From Lolium rigidum (Eukaryota > Streptophyta > Magnoliopsida > Poales > Poaceae), in NCBI RefSeq assembly GCF_022539505.1, contig NC_061509.1:214482254-214546253 (forward strand): a stretch of 64,000 nucleotides of DNA, in the 5' to 3' direction. Of this stretch, positions 20,670-32,363 are shown piece by piece. Both the position numbers and the translations under genes were made by a program. The notes beneath the pieces were generated by a model. The model saw only the letters and a list, made by a program, of their open reading frames with translations, ran no database searches and had not been told where the DNA came from. How positions within the stretch are numbered: position 1 is the stretch's first letter; every line of letters begins with the position of its first letter.

Positions 20670-21263
20670 AAAACCTCCCGAGACAGTGAGGGACGAAGCC
20701 CCCAAATATAAGCCCGTGTCATCTCTACAGACAACAGCAATGGCACCTTCCGAACCTGTCTTCGATGTAGCAACATCTACGTTTATCTTTGCCAGACCTG
20801 GAGGCGAAGCCTGCCATCTCGTTAGTGTCCGCTCAGCTGTAACCTTTCCTTGGGAGGGGGGTTTAGGAGCTAGAGCAAGATCCATCATGAAATTTCTAAC
20901 TAACATGAAGGTAGATAAAGGGCTTTGTTGTTCGCCTTCATGTATTAGCCGTCGTCGAGCATACCAAATTTCCCACATCGTAACAGCCATCTCGATGAAC
21001 TCATCATGACTCAAGGAGTCTATCATGGTAAACAACCATTGCTTGGCTGATGGCTCTTTTGTCAAACTCATGTGTTGAGTTATGTCTTCATTCACCAAAG
21101 CCCAAACACACCTCGACGTATTGCATACCAGTAGAGAATGCCTCCAGAAGTCTTCTGACCCACATACTGAGCACACACTAGACTCTGCCATGTGACGGTG
21201 GTGTCGAACATCTCCAGTAGGGAGTGATTGATGGGACAGTCTCCAGTAACAGGTGGTACACAT
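20670..21263 (-). pseudogene. LINE fragment: zinc-finger (zf-RVT) and RNase H
   Basis: The minus-strand frame reads CYWRLSHQSLPTGDVRHHRH, then CSVCGSEDFWRHSLLVC and CVWAL, the Cys/His pattern found at the end of plant LINE ORF2 after the RT domain. An RNase H start follows: LAKINVDVATSKTGSEGAIA, then VVCRDDTGLYLGA. RNase H is cut at 20669 by the copia LTR. Upstream sequence (to about 21328) continues in another frame. RT and endonuclease are missing. About 198 codons remain open, suggesting a fairly recent break. Confidence 0.75.
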
Positions 21264-23297
21264 GTTTCAGACAAGACATTGAGAACAAGTAAGTGCGTGT
21301 ACCATTGCCCCATCTCACATCGCTCCATGATAGCCGCGTTGCTCGTTCCTGTTGGCGGAAAGTTTGCCTCGTTGATTGATTTCCCTGGCCTTTGTACTAC
21401 TCGTTCGAGTTGTACTGCATTGGTTTTGTACTGCAGGCAGTGGGTAACATCTCGAGCCCCACGCCCCTGTCATCGTTAGGTCTCCCACGCATGCAAGGCT
21501 CCTCTCCCCCACATTCTCGGCCTCATCTCCCACTGTCTCACGGCGGCAACACCCCACTGCTCGTCCGCCTCCTCCCCTTCTTCTCGTCAATGTCGTTGGG
21601 TCAGGAGCGGGTAAACGACATCCAGGAGTCTCGGCGGTGTGTGCAGACGGGGTTGCAGCGCCAGGGCTCTGCATCTGATGGAGGGTGGCATCGTGATCCG
21701 GAGCACTGTCGGGAAGGAGATGCTAGGATCATCCTTCACGGGAGGGGCTGAAGCAGTTCGCCTCGATGGGCGGCCGAGGAAGGTGGATCGGGTCATCGAC
21801 TCTTCTTCTGAAAAAGAAGACCTCCCTTACAGGTGCAAGCGGATGAGTCGATGCGCCCGAATGAGGGCTACAGAGGACGTCGAATTCCATGCACTACCGC
21901 CGCCTGATTCTGCTACCGTGATGTTTTCTTTCCTTCTTTTTTTTCTCATAGTTCCACATCGGATGTATGTCTCTTGGACTCTTGGCAGGGAGGAGAAATT
22001 ATTTTACATGGGGAACGCAAGATACATGGAGAAGATGCACCGCTGCTGAAGGTTTCCTTTTCTGCAACCTTTTCCGTTTTCCATTTGTCTAAACGTTGCT
22101 CTATTCCAACTTGTAACTGCATCGTGAAGAAATCCAGGTTCCTAATGTTTCTTACATGCTTGCTTCTACATATAACTTTTACCTTTGATTTTAGCGTCAG
22201 CTGTACTGACAATACTACCAAGGGAGAGTTCATATTGTTTGGAGAAATCGGAGAACCACTTGTTGGTAAATAGGTAGGCCTTTACATACTGCTGCATCAT
22301 TTCTTAGTGCAGCTTTAGGATCCAAATAAGCATGGCGATGTTCCCTCTTTATGTTTGTACCACGTCATTTGGGTTGCAGGCACACAACGAGATGTTGAAT
22401 TGTCGATATTTACACTGATTGACAGTCTATGGTTCTCTATGTAGACTTTTTTAGATAGGTCTGAAGAGAATGTGGTGATCCAGGCTCTGACCTGCATTTT
22501 TGTGGTTTTTTTCCTCGAACTGATTCACTGCAATTTCATATATAGTGTATTCTCTCGCCCTACTTAACACAAAAAAATATAGCCATTCATTCATGTACAC
22601 TGAGTTGGATAGCGACTTGCCGGCAAGAGTTGACTTATTTTGTTCCACTGACCTCACAAGCCACACAGAGTGCTTTTCAATATAATAGATGTGGTGCATG
22701 TTTACTCGAAAATTTTAATCATCCATATTCCTTGCACTGCAATATGCAATGGTGAATTTATTCTCAAGGCTTATCTTGTGGTTTCAGAAAGCTCCCCCGA
22801 ACGCCACCATGACCAGGTTGTTCCATGTCTACAACAAGGTAAGTGATGATCTACACTTGGCAGTTTTAGTATCATATACATGTTCTTCTATTTTCGTTGC
22901 TTTATTCCTTGCCTTTGCTGAATTTATCTTGTTCTCCTTTGTAGTAGCATGACTGGAAGGCTAGAAACAAAATGCGATTCAATTATGGTGTGTGTCATAA
23001 GTATAATATGTGAAGCTGGTTGCATTTTAGAGATTGAACAACACCTGCCTCATGTTTGTATGGAATGATGACAACATACTTTGAATAAACAGGTGTAATT
23101 TATTATCGTTTCTATTCATGGTCAGCATTTTTGCCTCTCTCCATGGAAAGAACTCAGTGTTTCAGTAAATAATATGACGTAGATAACATTCAGATGCACT
23201 AAACAAGGCTTTTGTTCTTTGCGTCAAATGAAAATCTTGATTAAGGATTAAGTTATAGAGCTTTGTGTGCCCTGTCCAACAATAGAACCATTTGTTT

Positions 23298-23347
23298 CTC
23301 CTGCCTAAGTTTTTTTTTTTTGAAACCTTTCCTCCTGCCTAAGTTTT
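23298..23347 (-). repeat. Micro-retroinsertion with 16-bp duplication
   Basis: CTCCTGCCTAAGTTTT occurs at 23298-23313 and 23332-23347 around an 18-bp insert (TTTTTTTTGAAACCTTTC). Read on the minus strand the insert ends in poly(A). Confidence 0.55.
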
Positions 23348-24497
23348 ACTATTATTATTACTTGCGGTGTCATTCTACCAATTCTGTAAAAATATGGACT
23401 GAGCCTGATACACCGAGAATTTTTTATGTGTCCAGGTTGCTCTCAGAGTGTAAAGATTCAATGTTGATGCATTAAGTCCAGCACACATGTCACACTCATG
23501 TCAGCACCAGAACAGGAATTAGTCCTCAGCCAAGGTACGTGTTTTACCTATGCCCCTCTATGTATTCATTGTAGCATAGGTATGCTCCTAAATATATTGT
23601 CCTGTCATGTGCTCCTGCAATTTAAATTTATGAATTTAATCATGGTATCGATCTGAAGCAGTACCAGATATTCACACTATTCATAATGTTCTCATTAATA
23701 TATTTGAAAACCAATCTATTTTTGTATATTGTTTCCATTCGAGGTTCATATCTTGGAATCTTTCACATTAATGTGATTAACATTCTCTTTGTATGGATCT
23801 TTCAGTTGTGTGGCTACACAATTTGAAAGTTCACTATTATTCTGATATGCCATCTTATTTGGCTGACCACGTAGCTAAATTAAAGTGTGTTCCTCAGGTT
23901 TCTGAGAAAAGCTTTCAGGGGTATCCAGTTGTCACATGGTCTGGACTCTGGAGTTGGACTACGAAAATGACTAGGTTGACAAATTGTTCTGGTATAAGAG
24001 ATTCAACATTTTTTACCACTACTTTTTTCGAGTGACACAAATCTACACTTGCTACATATAGATCAGAAGGATAGTTACCTTGCTGCATTGAGCTCACCAT
24101 TTATTATACTGGATGTTTGTATCTTCTACCTTCAGGGAGGCGATGGAACTGAGGAATGTTTGTATCTTCTGTTGAGCTGGTAGGCTATTTTTCTTATTGC
24201 TGATCTTATTGCACCTACATCCTATGGCAAATGGATGTTTATGTTAGTACTATCTTCCATTTAATTGTCAGGATATTGGCACCTACACTATATATATATC
24301 TTCATTTGGTGGCCCTGTTGTTGTCTTTGGCTAGCATTTGAGTAAAGATGTAGTTTGGTTGTTCTTCCTTACAGTCTTTGGATTGAAAGTACTAGGCCTT
24401 TCTGTTTCCCCTTTTTGTCAGAACTAATCGATGATGACTGGATGAGTTTCTTGGAAAGACGGGGATGCAGATTGGCATGCCAAGGTCCAAGACAGGT

Positions 24498-24539
24498 ACC
24501 TCCCGTGACTTTTTTTTTTGAGATGACCTCCCGTGACTT
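24498..24539 (-). repeat. Micro-retroinsertion with 14-bp duplication
   Basis: ACCTCCCGTGACTT occurs at 24498-24511 and 24526-24539 around a 14-bp insert (TTTTTTTTGAGATG). Same architecture as 8166-8202 and 23298-23347. Confidence 0.6.
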
Positions 24540-24604
24540 GATGAAGCACCAGACCGAGAGCTTCCACATCAAAAATTGTATTGGGGCATGCCGGTGGGAG
24601 AAGA

Positions 24605-24710
24605 ATGTACAAAGAGAACGACGACGGAAGCTTAGAAGAATTTGACCGTGATTGGGATGATAAGATTGGACTGCAACTGTATGGCAAAGGAGAAGGGTTT
24701 CTGATAACAG
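24605..24710 (+). other. Exon-like open segment, unidentified
   Basis: The frame MYKENDDGSLEEFDRD then WDDKIGLQLYGKGEGFLIT is acidic and non-repetitive, and ends at ACAG with a following GTACTA, a possible donor. I do not recognise the family. It could be a relic exon of a captured gene. Confidence 0.3.
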
Positions 24711-26103
24711 GTACTACTTCAGGCAGATTCAGATTAATCCATGTCCATTAAAAAGACTCAAGATAAGTTGAGTGCAACTATGTAGGGATGCATGTGTTGT
24801 AACCTGGCCACTAGCATAAGAACCATGGACTGTGAATGTAACATGTAACTTTTGCTTTTTTCCTATAGCCCGATTGACTATGGATACCTAATACAAATGA
24901 ACTTACTACACTGTTTTGTGAAACTGTAGAATGAATGGGTACCTCAAGAGGTATGTTGCATGTATATCGAAAAATATTTGAACATTTAAATTAAGTAAAT
25001 GCGCGTTTTTGGGGTATACTATATGAAGATTCAGCTTTCAGGTCATAGCAGTTACATGTAGTTTTGTTGTATTGAAGATGCATTTTGGCAGCGATTGGAG
25101 AGTGGAAGGGATGGCGAAAAAAGAAACGAACACACAAGGAAATAGCACTGCTATTGGGATGACGAGCACACAAAATGAAATAGGACTCCTATCGGGATGG
25201 AATTGGACAACCACCGTACGGTGAGGAGGCGACCCAAGGGGCGCCCCAACCACTAGTACTAGCAAATGGGCTTTGATGTTCACTTCGTACTTTGAACATG
25301 GAAGTCCCGCGTGTTTCCACAAGGTAGGAGTTTATTTCAGGTGCTAGTAAATAAGAAATCCTGATTATTCGTGTGGTGTGTTCCTCTAGTGCAGTGTCCA
25401 AGAAATAATCTGAATACATAATACTACACGCAAAAGGAGGCAACATTTCACATGTTGCTGCACAGATTTGTACCATATACACAATCTCTACTACTTAAAA
25501 AGAAGGAACGTGTTCCCCCTTCTCCCCCTACTTTCGTCGTCTTTTTGGTCGCTCCACCTCTCCCGAACGCGCCGACAAGTGGGCTAGATCCCAAAATTCT
25601 CTCCCCGAGTCGATTTCCTCTATCTCCCGTGCGCCGGTCCCGCACCTTCTCTCCCTCTCTCGTCCGCAAGCGCCAGCTAGGGTTCCGCCGCCGCTCCCTT
25701 GCACCCTTGTTGCTGGTCGTTGACCTGAAAAGCGGGATCCCCGCGCTGCGCCATGATCGCCGCCATTTGCGAAAATACGCCGCCCACCGTCCCCGATGCC
25801 TATGTCGCCCACCATCCCCATCTCGATCATCGCCGGCGCCCCTCACCTCCAGCGCGGACGCTGGTCGTCACAGCGTAGGCCGACGCCAGCTAATGTATCG
25901 AGCTTCGCCGTCATCGGAGCCCATCAGGTCTAGCGCGGACGCCGACCATACAAGCGCAGGACGACTCCGCCCACAATACGTAGCTCGGCCTCCTCCGCCC
26001 CTCAAGATCTTTGAGCATGGGTGCTCGATCCGTCGACAACGAAGGCCAACGCGGGTCTGCTGGCGAAGGACAACGGTGATTTGTCCCTCTCGCCCTCTTC
26101 GAC

Positions 26104-26283
26104 ATGGTGTCCTACCTCCACTCGCTCGCCTCTAGCCCCTCCCTCGACCAGGTCCCCTTCCATCCCTCCTCCCCGATCACCATCCCTCAGATTTGTGAGA
26201 TTCGTCCTCACGTGCTCGGTTCTGCGTTGGTTTGGGGGCAGGAAGGGATCCGCGAGGGGGTGCTGCAGCACTGGGATGAGATG
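26104..26283 (+). pseudogene. Exon-like segment carried by the Helitron
   Basis: ATG at 26104 opens a frame with MVSYLHSLASSPSLDQVPFH and, further on, VWGQEGIREGVLQHWDEM, ending at a strong donor (ATG then GTGAGT at 26284). GC-rich coding-like composition upstream (25540-26280) is typical of a grass first exon. The family is not recognised. It fits Helitron gene-fragment capture. Confidence 0.4.
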
Positions 26284-26592
26284 GTGAGTAAGCTCGGCCT
26301 CTTCTCCTCCAACGAGACCAAGGAAGACGTCTCCAACACAACCTCAACTACTCGTATGGTTCTCCCGGCCTCTTCCTCTTAGAGTTTCATCTCCATTTCA
26401 TGTCTGCATGTGTAAGGTGTGGCTGGTTCGATTTGTGATGTTGTTCAGTTTCTTCAGGTGCCATACTACCTTGGTGAGATGACTGAACAAGTGGAGTAGG
26501 AGGACTGATTTGGTGGCTGCTTGCGTGCATGCTGCCCCGCACGATTTTGTTGAAATTCATCGATTCACAAGTTTGATAAATCTGATGAGAGT

Positions 26593-27232
26593 TTGAGCAG
26601 GGAGGATACAGAGGTTGAATCCAATGGACTGGTTAGTCTCCCTAATCTGCGTGCAATGGTTTCTGAATTATGGTTTCAGGATGGGGAGAAAACAGAGGAG
26701 CTTCATGAGATTCACGCGAAGGTGGACGAGACCATTGCTGATGAATGGTTTGTCTCTCTGCGCAAAACTTTGGAGAAATTTACATAAATTAAGATACATC
26801 CTGCATTGATTCACAGGTTTGTCTCGTTTGTTCCTTAATTTTGTTCATAATGTTCTTAATTTGGGGTTTCAGGACAGCGAACCTGTAGATAACTTTGACA
26901 CAAACTCAAGCAGGGAACATACCCGATTTCGAAATGTTGCAAAGCCTGGGGTAGAAAAAAAGGGAGAAAGATCATCAACGATACGGTCAGCTCGATTTTC
27001 CTGTGCAAAACTGTGATAACTAAAATCGTCCTCTTGTAGCATTGTCAAAAGTTTTCAGTTCTGCAAATTTGACAAAATTTTGTCTTCAGGGCCATGGAGA
27101 TGTAAAGAAGGTTGACCAGGATTCAAGCATGACTGGCGTCGAGAATGAGGTCACACCAAGTGTATTGCTTTCCTCTTGGTCTCATTCACATTTGTTAACA
27201 CCTCTCAAACGCTCCTGCACGCTGCATCTCCA
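26593..27232 (+). pseudogene. Series of short exon-like pieces in the Helitron
   Basis: Open acidic pieces are preceded by polypyrimidine-AG borders: TTTCAG then DGEKTEELHEIHAKVDET (from about 26680), TTTCAG then DSEPVDNFDTNSSREHTRF (from about 26875), and TTCAG then GHGDVKKVDQDSSMTGVEN (from about 27090). Regular spacing with short introns resembles a captured multi-exon gene, cut by the R2 insertion at 27233. No family recognised. Confidence 0.4.
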
Positions 27233-28953
27233 TGATACGTCTCCGACGTATCGATAATTTCTTATGTTCTATGACATATTATTGATGATACCTACATGTT
27301 TTATGCACACTTTATGTCATATTCGTGCATTTTCTGGAACTAACCTATTAACAAGATGCCGAAGTGCCGGTTCTCGTTTTCTCGCTGTTTTTGGTTTCGA
27401 AATCCTAGTAACGAAATATTCTCGGAATTGGACGAAACGAAGACCCGGGTTCCTATTTTCACCGGAAGCATCCAGAACACCCGGGAAGGACCGGAGGGGG
27501 CACTCGGGCCCCCGGACCATAGGCCGGCGCGGCCCAGGCCCCGGCCGCGCCGCCATATGGTGTGGCCACCCCTTCGACCCTCCTGCGCCGCCTCTTCGCC
27601 TATATAAAGCCTCCGTCGCGAAAACCCCGATACGAAGAACCACGATACGGAAAACCTTCCGGAGCCGCCGCCATCGCGAAGCCAAGATCCGGGGGACAGG
27701 AGTCTCCGTTCCGGCACCCTGCCGGAGCGGGGAAGTGCCCCGGAAGGCTTCTCCATCGACACCGCTGCCATCTCCACCGCCATCTTCATCACCGCTCGCT
27801 GCTCCCATGAGGAGGGAGTAGTTCTCCATCGAGGCTCGGGGCTGTACCGGTAGCTATGTGGTTCATCTCTCTCCTATGTACTTCAATACAATAATCTCAT
27901 GAGCTGCCTTACATGATTGAGATTCATATGATGATGCTTGTAATCTAGATGTCACTATGCTAGTCAAGTGAGTTTTACTTATGTGATCTCCGGAGACTCC
28001 TTGTCCCACGTGTGTAAAGGTGACGAGTGTGTGCACCGTGTGGGTCTCTTAGGCTATATTTCACAGAATACTTACTCACTGTTATGAATGGCGTAGTGAA
28101 GTGCTTATTTATATCTCTTTATGATTGCAATGTGTTTTGTATCATAATTTATCTATGTGCTACTCTAGCAAAGTTATTAAAGTAGTTCTATTCCTCCTGC
28201 ACGTGTGTAAAGGTGACAGTGTGTGCACCGTGTTAGTACTTGGTTTATGCTATGATCATGATCTCTTGTAGATTGCGAAGTTAACTATTGCTATGATAAT
28301 ATTGATGTGATCTATTCCTCCTACATATGCATGAAGGTGACGAGTGTGCATGCTATGCTAGTACTTGGTTTAGTCTTTTGATCTATCTTACACTAAAGGT
28401 TACTAAAATATGAGCATTATTGTGGAGCTTGTTAACTCCGGCATTGAGGGTTCGTGTAATCCTACGCAATGTGTTCATCATCGAACAAAAGTGTAGAGTA
28501 TGCATTTATCTATTCTGTTATGTGATCAATGTTGAGAGTGTCCACTAGTGAAAGTGTAATCCCTAGGCCTTGTTCCTAAATATCGCTATCGCTGCTTGTT
28601 TACTTGTTTCTATCGCGTTACTACTGCTGCGTTACTACTACTTGCGTTACTACTGCTTGTTTACTCGTCCTGGGCAAAGCACTTTTCCGGTGCCGTTGCT
28701 ACTACTTATTCATACCACCTGTATTTCACTATCTCTTCGCCGAACTAGTGCACCTATTAGGTGTGTTGGGGACACAAGAGACTTCTTGCTTTGTTGTTGC
28801 GGGGTTGCTTGAGAGGGATATCTTTGACCTCTTCCTCCCTGAGATCGATAAACCTTGGGTGATCCACTTAAGGGAAACTTGCTGCTGTTCTACAAACCTC
28901 TGCTCTTGGAGGCCCAACACTGTCTACAAGAATAGAAGCTCCCGTATACATCA
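27233..28953 (+). repeat. R2 5' LTR (1721 bp)
   Basis: TGATACGTCTCCGACGTATC start and ATACATCA end. TATA box CCTATATAAAGCC at about 27599. Contains three decayed copies of a roughly 45-bp unit (ACGTGTGTAAAGGTGACGAG core) near 28006, 28201 and 28321. Its last 450 bp have no counterpart in the R1/R3/R5 LTR. Confidence 0.9.
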
Positions 28954-29117
28954 AGCACTTTTCTGGCGCCGTTGCCGGGGAGGAAAGGTAAAAAGGCTCT
29001 CATACACCGGTCCCAGGTAAAGTACTTTTCTGTTGCCGTCGTGTGTGTGCTCGAAGCTATTTCCTTTAGATCCTGCAATTGCATCTTTTTGTTTCTTGTT
29101 TACACTAGTTTGGCATA

Positions 29118-29762
29118 ATGGACAACAATGAGCTTCTTATTCTATTTCCTGATTTAAAACATGGATTGTTTGATGCGAAAATTAAAAAACCTATGGAACC
29201 TTATTTGCATGCTGGTAGTAATATTAGTATGAACGCTTTGAACACCATTGTTGATAATAATATAGAAAGTTCTAAGCTTGGGGAAGCTAGTTTTCATGAT
29301 CTTTTTAGTCCCCCAAGAATTGAGGAGAAAATTTACTTTGATGATGCTATGTCTCCTATATTTGATGATGAGAATAATGATGATAGCTACTTTGTTGAAT
29401 TTGCTCCCACTACAACTAATAAAATTGATTATGCTTATGTGGAGAGTAATAATTTTATGCATGAGACTCATGATAAGAATGCTTTATGTGATAGTTATAT
29501 TGTTGAGTTTGCTCATGATGCTACTGAAAGTTATTATGAGAGAGGAAAATATGGTTGTAGAAATTTTCATGTTACTAAAATGCCTCTCTATGTGCTGAAA
29601 TTTTTGAAGCTACACTTGTTTTATCTTCCTATGCTTGTTACTTTGCTCTTCATGAACTTGTTTACTTACAAGACTCCTATGCATAGGAAGCATGTTAGAC
29701 TTAAATGTGTTTTGAATTTGCCTCTTGATGCTCTCTTTTGCTTCAAATACTATTTCTTGTGA
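29118..29762 (+). CDS. ORF-B of R2, function unknown (214 aa)
   Basis: Intact frame starting MDNNELLILFPDLKHGLFDA. The N-terminal half is acidic (EEKIYFDDAMSPIFDDENN), the middle has SYIVEFAHDATESYYERGKY, and the C-terminal 45 residues are hydrophobic then basic. It aligns along its length with the R3 copy and over the middle with R4. No gag zinc knuckle, protease or polymerase motif. Kept open in two elements, so it may be under selection or recently copied. The C-terminal frame after LYVLK is doubtful because R4 reads another frame there. Confidence 0.6.
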   Translation: MDNNELLILFPDLKHGLFDAKIKKPMEPYLHAGSNISMNALNTIVDNNIESSKLGEASFHDLFSPPRIEEKIYFDDAMSPIFDDENNDDSYFVEFAPTTTNKIDYAYVESNNFMHETHDKNALCDSYIVEFAHDATESYYERGKYGCRNFHVTKMPLYVLKFLKLHLFYLPMLVTLLFMNLFTYKTPMHRKHVRLKCVLNLPLDALFCFKYYFL

Positions 29763-29816
29763 GTGCATCATTAAAACTGCTGAGCCCATCTTAATGGCTA
29801 AAAAGAAAGAACTTCT

Positions 29817-29830
29817 TGGGAGATAACCCA
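29817..29830 (+). other. Stem-loop downstream of ORF-B (R2)
   Basis: TGGGAGATAACCCA, 4-bp stem and 6-nt loop, 54 nt after the ORF-B stop. The same motif follows ORF-B in R3 (36254-36267) and, as ATGGGAGACAACCCAT, ORF-A in R1 and R5. Confidence 0.5.
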
Positions 29831-32363
29831 TGTGTTATTTTGCTACAGTACTTTGTTTTATATTTGTGTCTTGGAAGTTGTTTACTACTGTAGCAACCTC
29901 TCCTTATCTTAGTTTTGAGTTTTGGTTTGCCAAGTAAAGTCTTTGATAGTAAAGTAAGTACTAGATTTGGATTACTGCGCAGTTCCAGATTTCTTTGCTG
30001 TCACGAATCTGGGTCTACCTCCCTGTAGGTAGCTCAGAAAATTAAGCCAATTTACGTGCATGATCCTCAGATATGTACGCAACTTTCATTCAATTTGAGC
30101 ATTTTCATTTGAGCAAGTCTGGTGCCCTAATAAAATCCATCTTTACGGACTGTTCTGTTTTGATAGATTCTGCCTTTTTATTTCGCATTGCCTCTTTTGC
30201 TATGTTGGATGAATTTCTTTGATCCATTAATGTCCAGTAGCTTTATGCAATGTCCAGAAGTGTTAAGAATGATTGTGTCACCTCTGAACATGTTAATTTT
30301 TATTGTGCACTAACCCTCTAATGAGTTGTTTCGAGTTTGGTGTGGAGGAAGTTTTCAAGGATCAAGAGAGGAGTATGATGCAATATGATCAAGGAGAGTG
30401 AAAGCTCTAAGCTTGGGGATGCCCCGGTGGTTCACCCCTGCATATATTAAGAAGACTCAAGCGTCTAAGCTTGGGGATGCCCAAGGCATCCCCTTCTTCA
30501 TCGACAACATTATCAGGTTCCTCCCCTGAAACTATATTTTTATTCCGTCACATCTTATGTACTTTGCTTGGAGCGTCGGTTTGTTTTTGTTTTTTGTTTT
30601 GTTTGAATAAAATGGATCCTAGCATTCACTTTGTGGGAGAGAGACACGCTCCGCTGTAGCATATGGACAAATATGTCCTTAGGCTCTACTCATAGTATTC
30701 ATGGCGAAGTTTCTTCTTCGTTAAATTGTTATATGGTTGGAATTGGAAAATACTACATGTAGTAACTCTAAAATGTCTTGGATAATTTGATACTTGGCAA
30801 TTGTTGTGCTCATGTTTAAGCTCTTGCATCATATACTTTGCACCCATTAATGAATAAACACTTAGAGCTTGCTAATTTGGTTTGCATATTTGGTTTCTCT
30901 AGAGTCTAGATAACATCTAGTATTGAGTTTTGAACAACAAGGAAGACGGTGTAGAGTCTTATAATGTTTACAATATGTCTTTTATGTGAGTTTTGCTTCA
31001 CCGTTCATCCTTGTGTTTGTTTCAAATAACCTTGCTAGCCTAAACCTTGTATCGAGAGGGAATACTTCTCATGCATCCAAAATCCTTGAGCCAACCACTA
31101 TGCCATTTGTGTCCACCATACCTACCTACTACATGGTATTTATCCGCCATTCCAAAGTAAATTGCTTGAGTGCTACCTTTAAAATTCCATCATTCACCTT
31201 TGCAATATATAGCTCATGGGACAAATAGCTTAAAAACTATTGTGGTATTGAATATGTACTTATGCACTTTATCTCTTATTAAGTTGCTTGTTGTGCGATA
31301 ACCATGCTTCGGGGACGCCATCAACTATTCTTTGTTGAATATCATGTGAGTTGCTATGCATGTCCGTCTTGTCTGAAGTAAGAGAGATCTACCACCTTTA
31401 TGGTTGGAGCATGCATATTGTTAGAGAAGAACTTTGGGCCGCTAACTAAAGCCATGATTCATGGTGAAAGTTTCAGTTTTGGACATATATCCTCAATCTC
31501 ATATGAGAATAATAATTGTTGCCACATGCTTATGCATTAAAGAGGAGTCCATTATCTCGTTGTCCATGTTGTCCCGGTATGGATGTCTAAGTTGAGAATA
31601 ATCAAAAGCGAGAAATCCAAAATGCGAGCTTTCTCCTTAGACCTTTGTACATGCGGCATGGAGGTACCCCATTGTGACACTTGGTTAAAACATGTGCATT
31701 GCAAAGATCCGGTAGTCCAAGCTAATTAGGACAAGGTGCGGGCACTATTAGTATACTATGCATGAGACTTGCAACTTGTAAGATATAATGTACATAACTC
31801 ATATGCTTTATTACTACCGTTGACAAAATTGTTTCATGTTTTCAAAATAAAAGCTCTAGCACAAATATAGCAATCGATGCTTTCCTCTTTGAAGGACCAT
31901 TCTTTTTACTTTTATGTTGAGTCAGTTCACCTATCTCTCTCCACCTCAAGAAGCAAACACTTGTGTGAACTGTGCATTGATTCCTACATACTTGCATATT
32001 GTACTTGTTATATTACTCTATGTTGACTATTATCCATGAGATATACATGTTACAAGTTGAAAGCAACCGCTGAAACTTAATCTTCCTTTGTGTTGCTTCA
32101 ATACCTTTACTTTGATTTGTTGCTTTATGAGTTAACTCTTATGCAAGACTTATTAATACTTGTCTTGAAGTACTATTCATGAAAAGTCTTTGCTTTATGA
32201 TTCACTTGTTTACTCATATCATTACCATTGTTTTGATCGCTGCATCCACTACATATGTTTACAAATAGTATGATCAAGGTTATGATGGCATATCACTTCA
32301 GAAATTATCTTTGTTATCGTTTTACCTCGCTCGGGACGAGCGAGAACTAAGCTTGGGGATGCT
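29831..32363 (+). other. R2 internal 3' region with PPT-like repeats and hairpin
   Basis: Non-coding. Internal AAGCTTGGGGATGC copies at 30409-30422 and 30467-30480, the latter opening the hairpin GGGGATGCC/CAA/GGCATCCCC. Perfect 8-bp hairpin CTCGCTCG/GGA/CGAGCGAG at 32326-32344. Terminal PPT at about 32349-32362. Confidence 0.75.

Larger units (their letters stand above)
21329..25484. other. Unassigned region with exon-like pieces and tiny retroinsertions
   Basis: No confident gene. Several short open pieces have splice-like borders, for example 22790-22840 (AG before, GTAAGTG after) and 24605-24710. A 136-codon frame at 21639-22049 has no recognised family. Two poly(T) micro-insertions are listed separately. 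It may be an old captured or broken gene; orientation, if any, appears plus. Confidence 0.35.
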
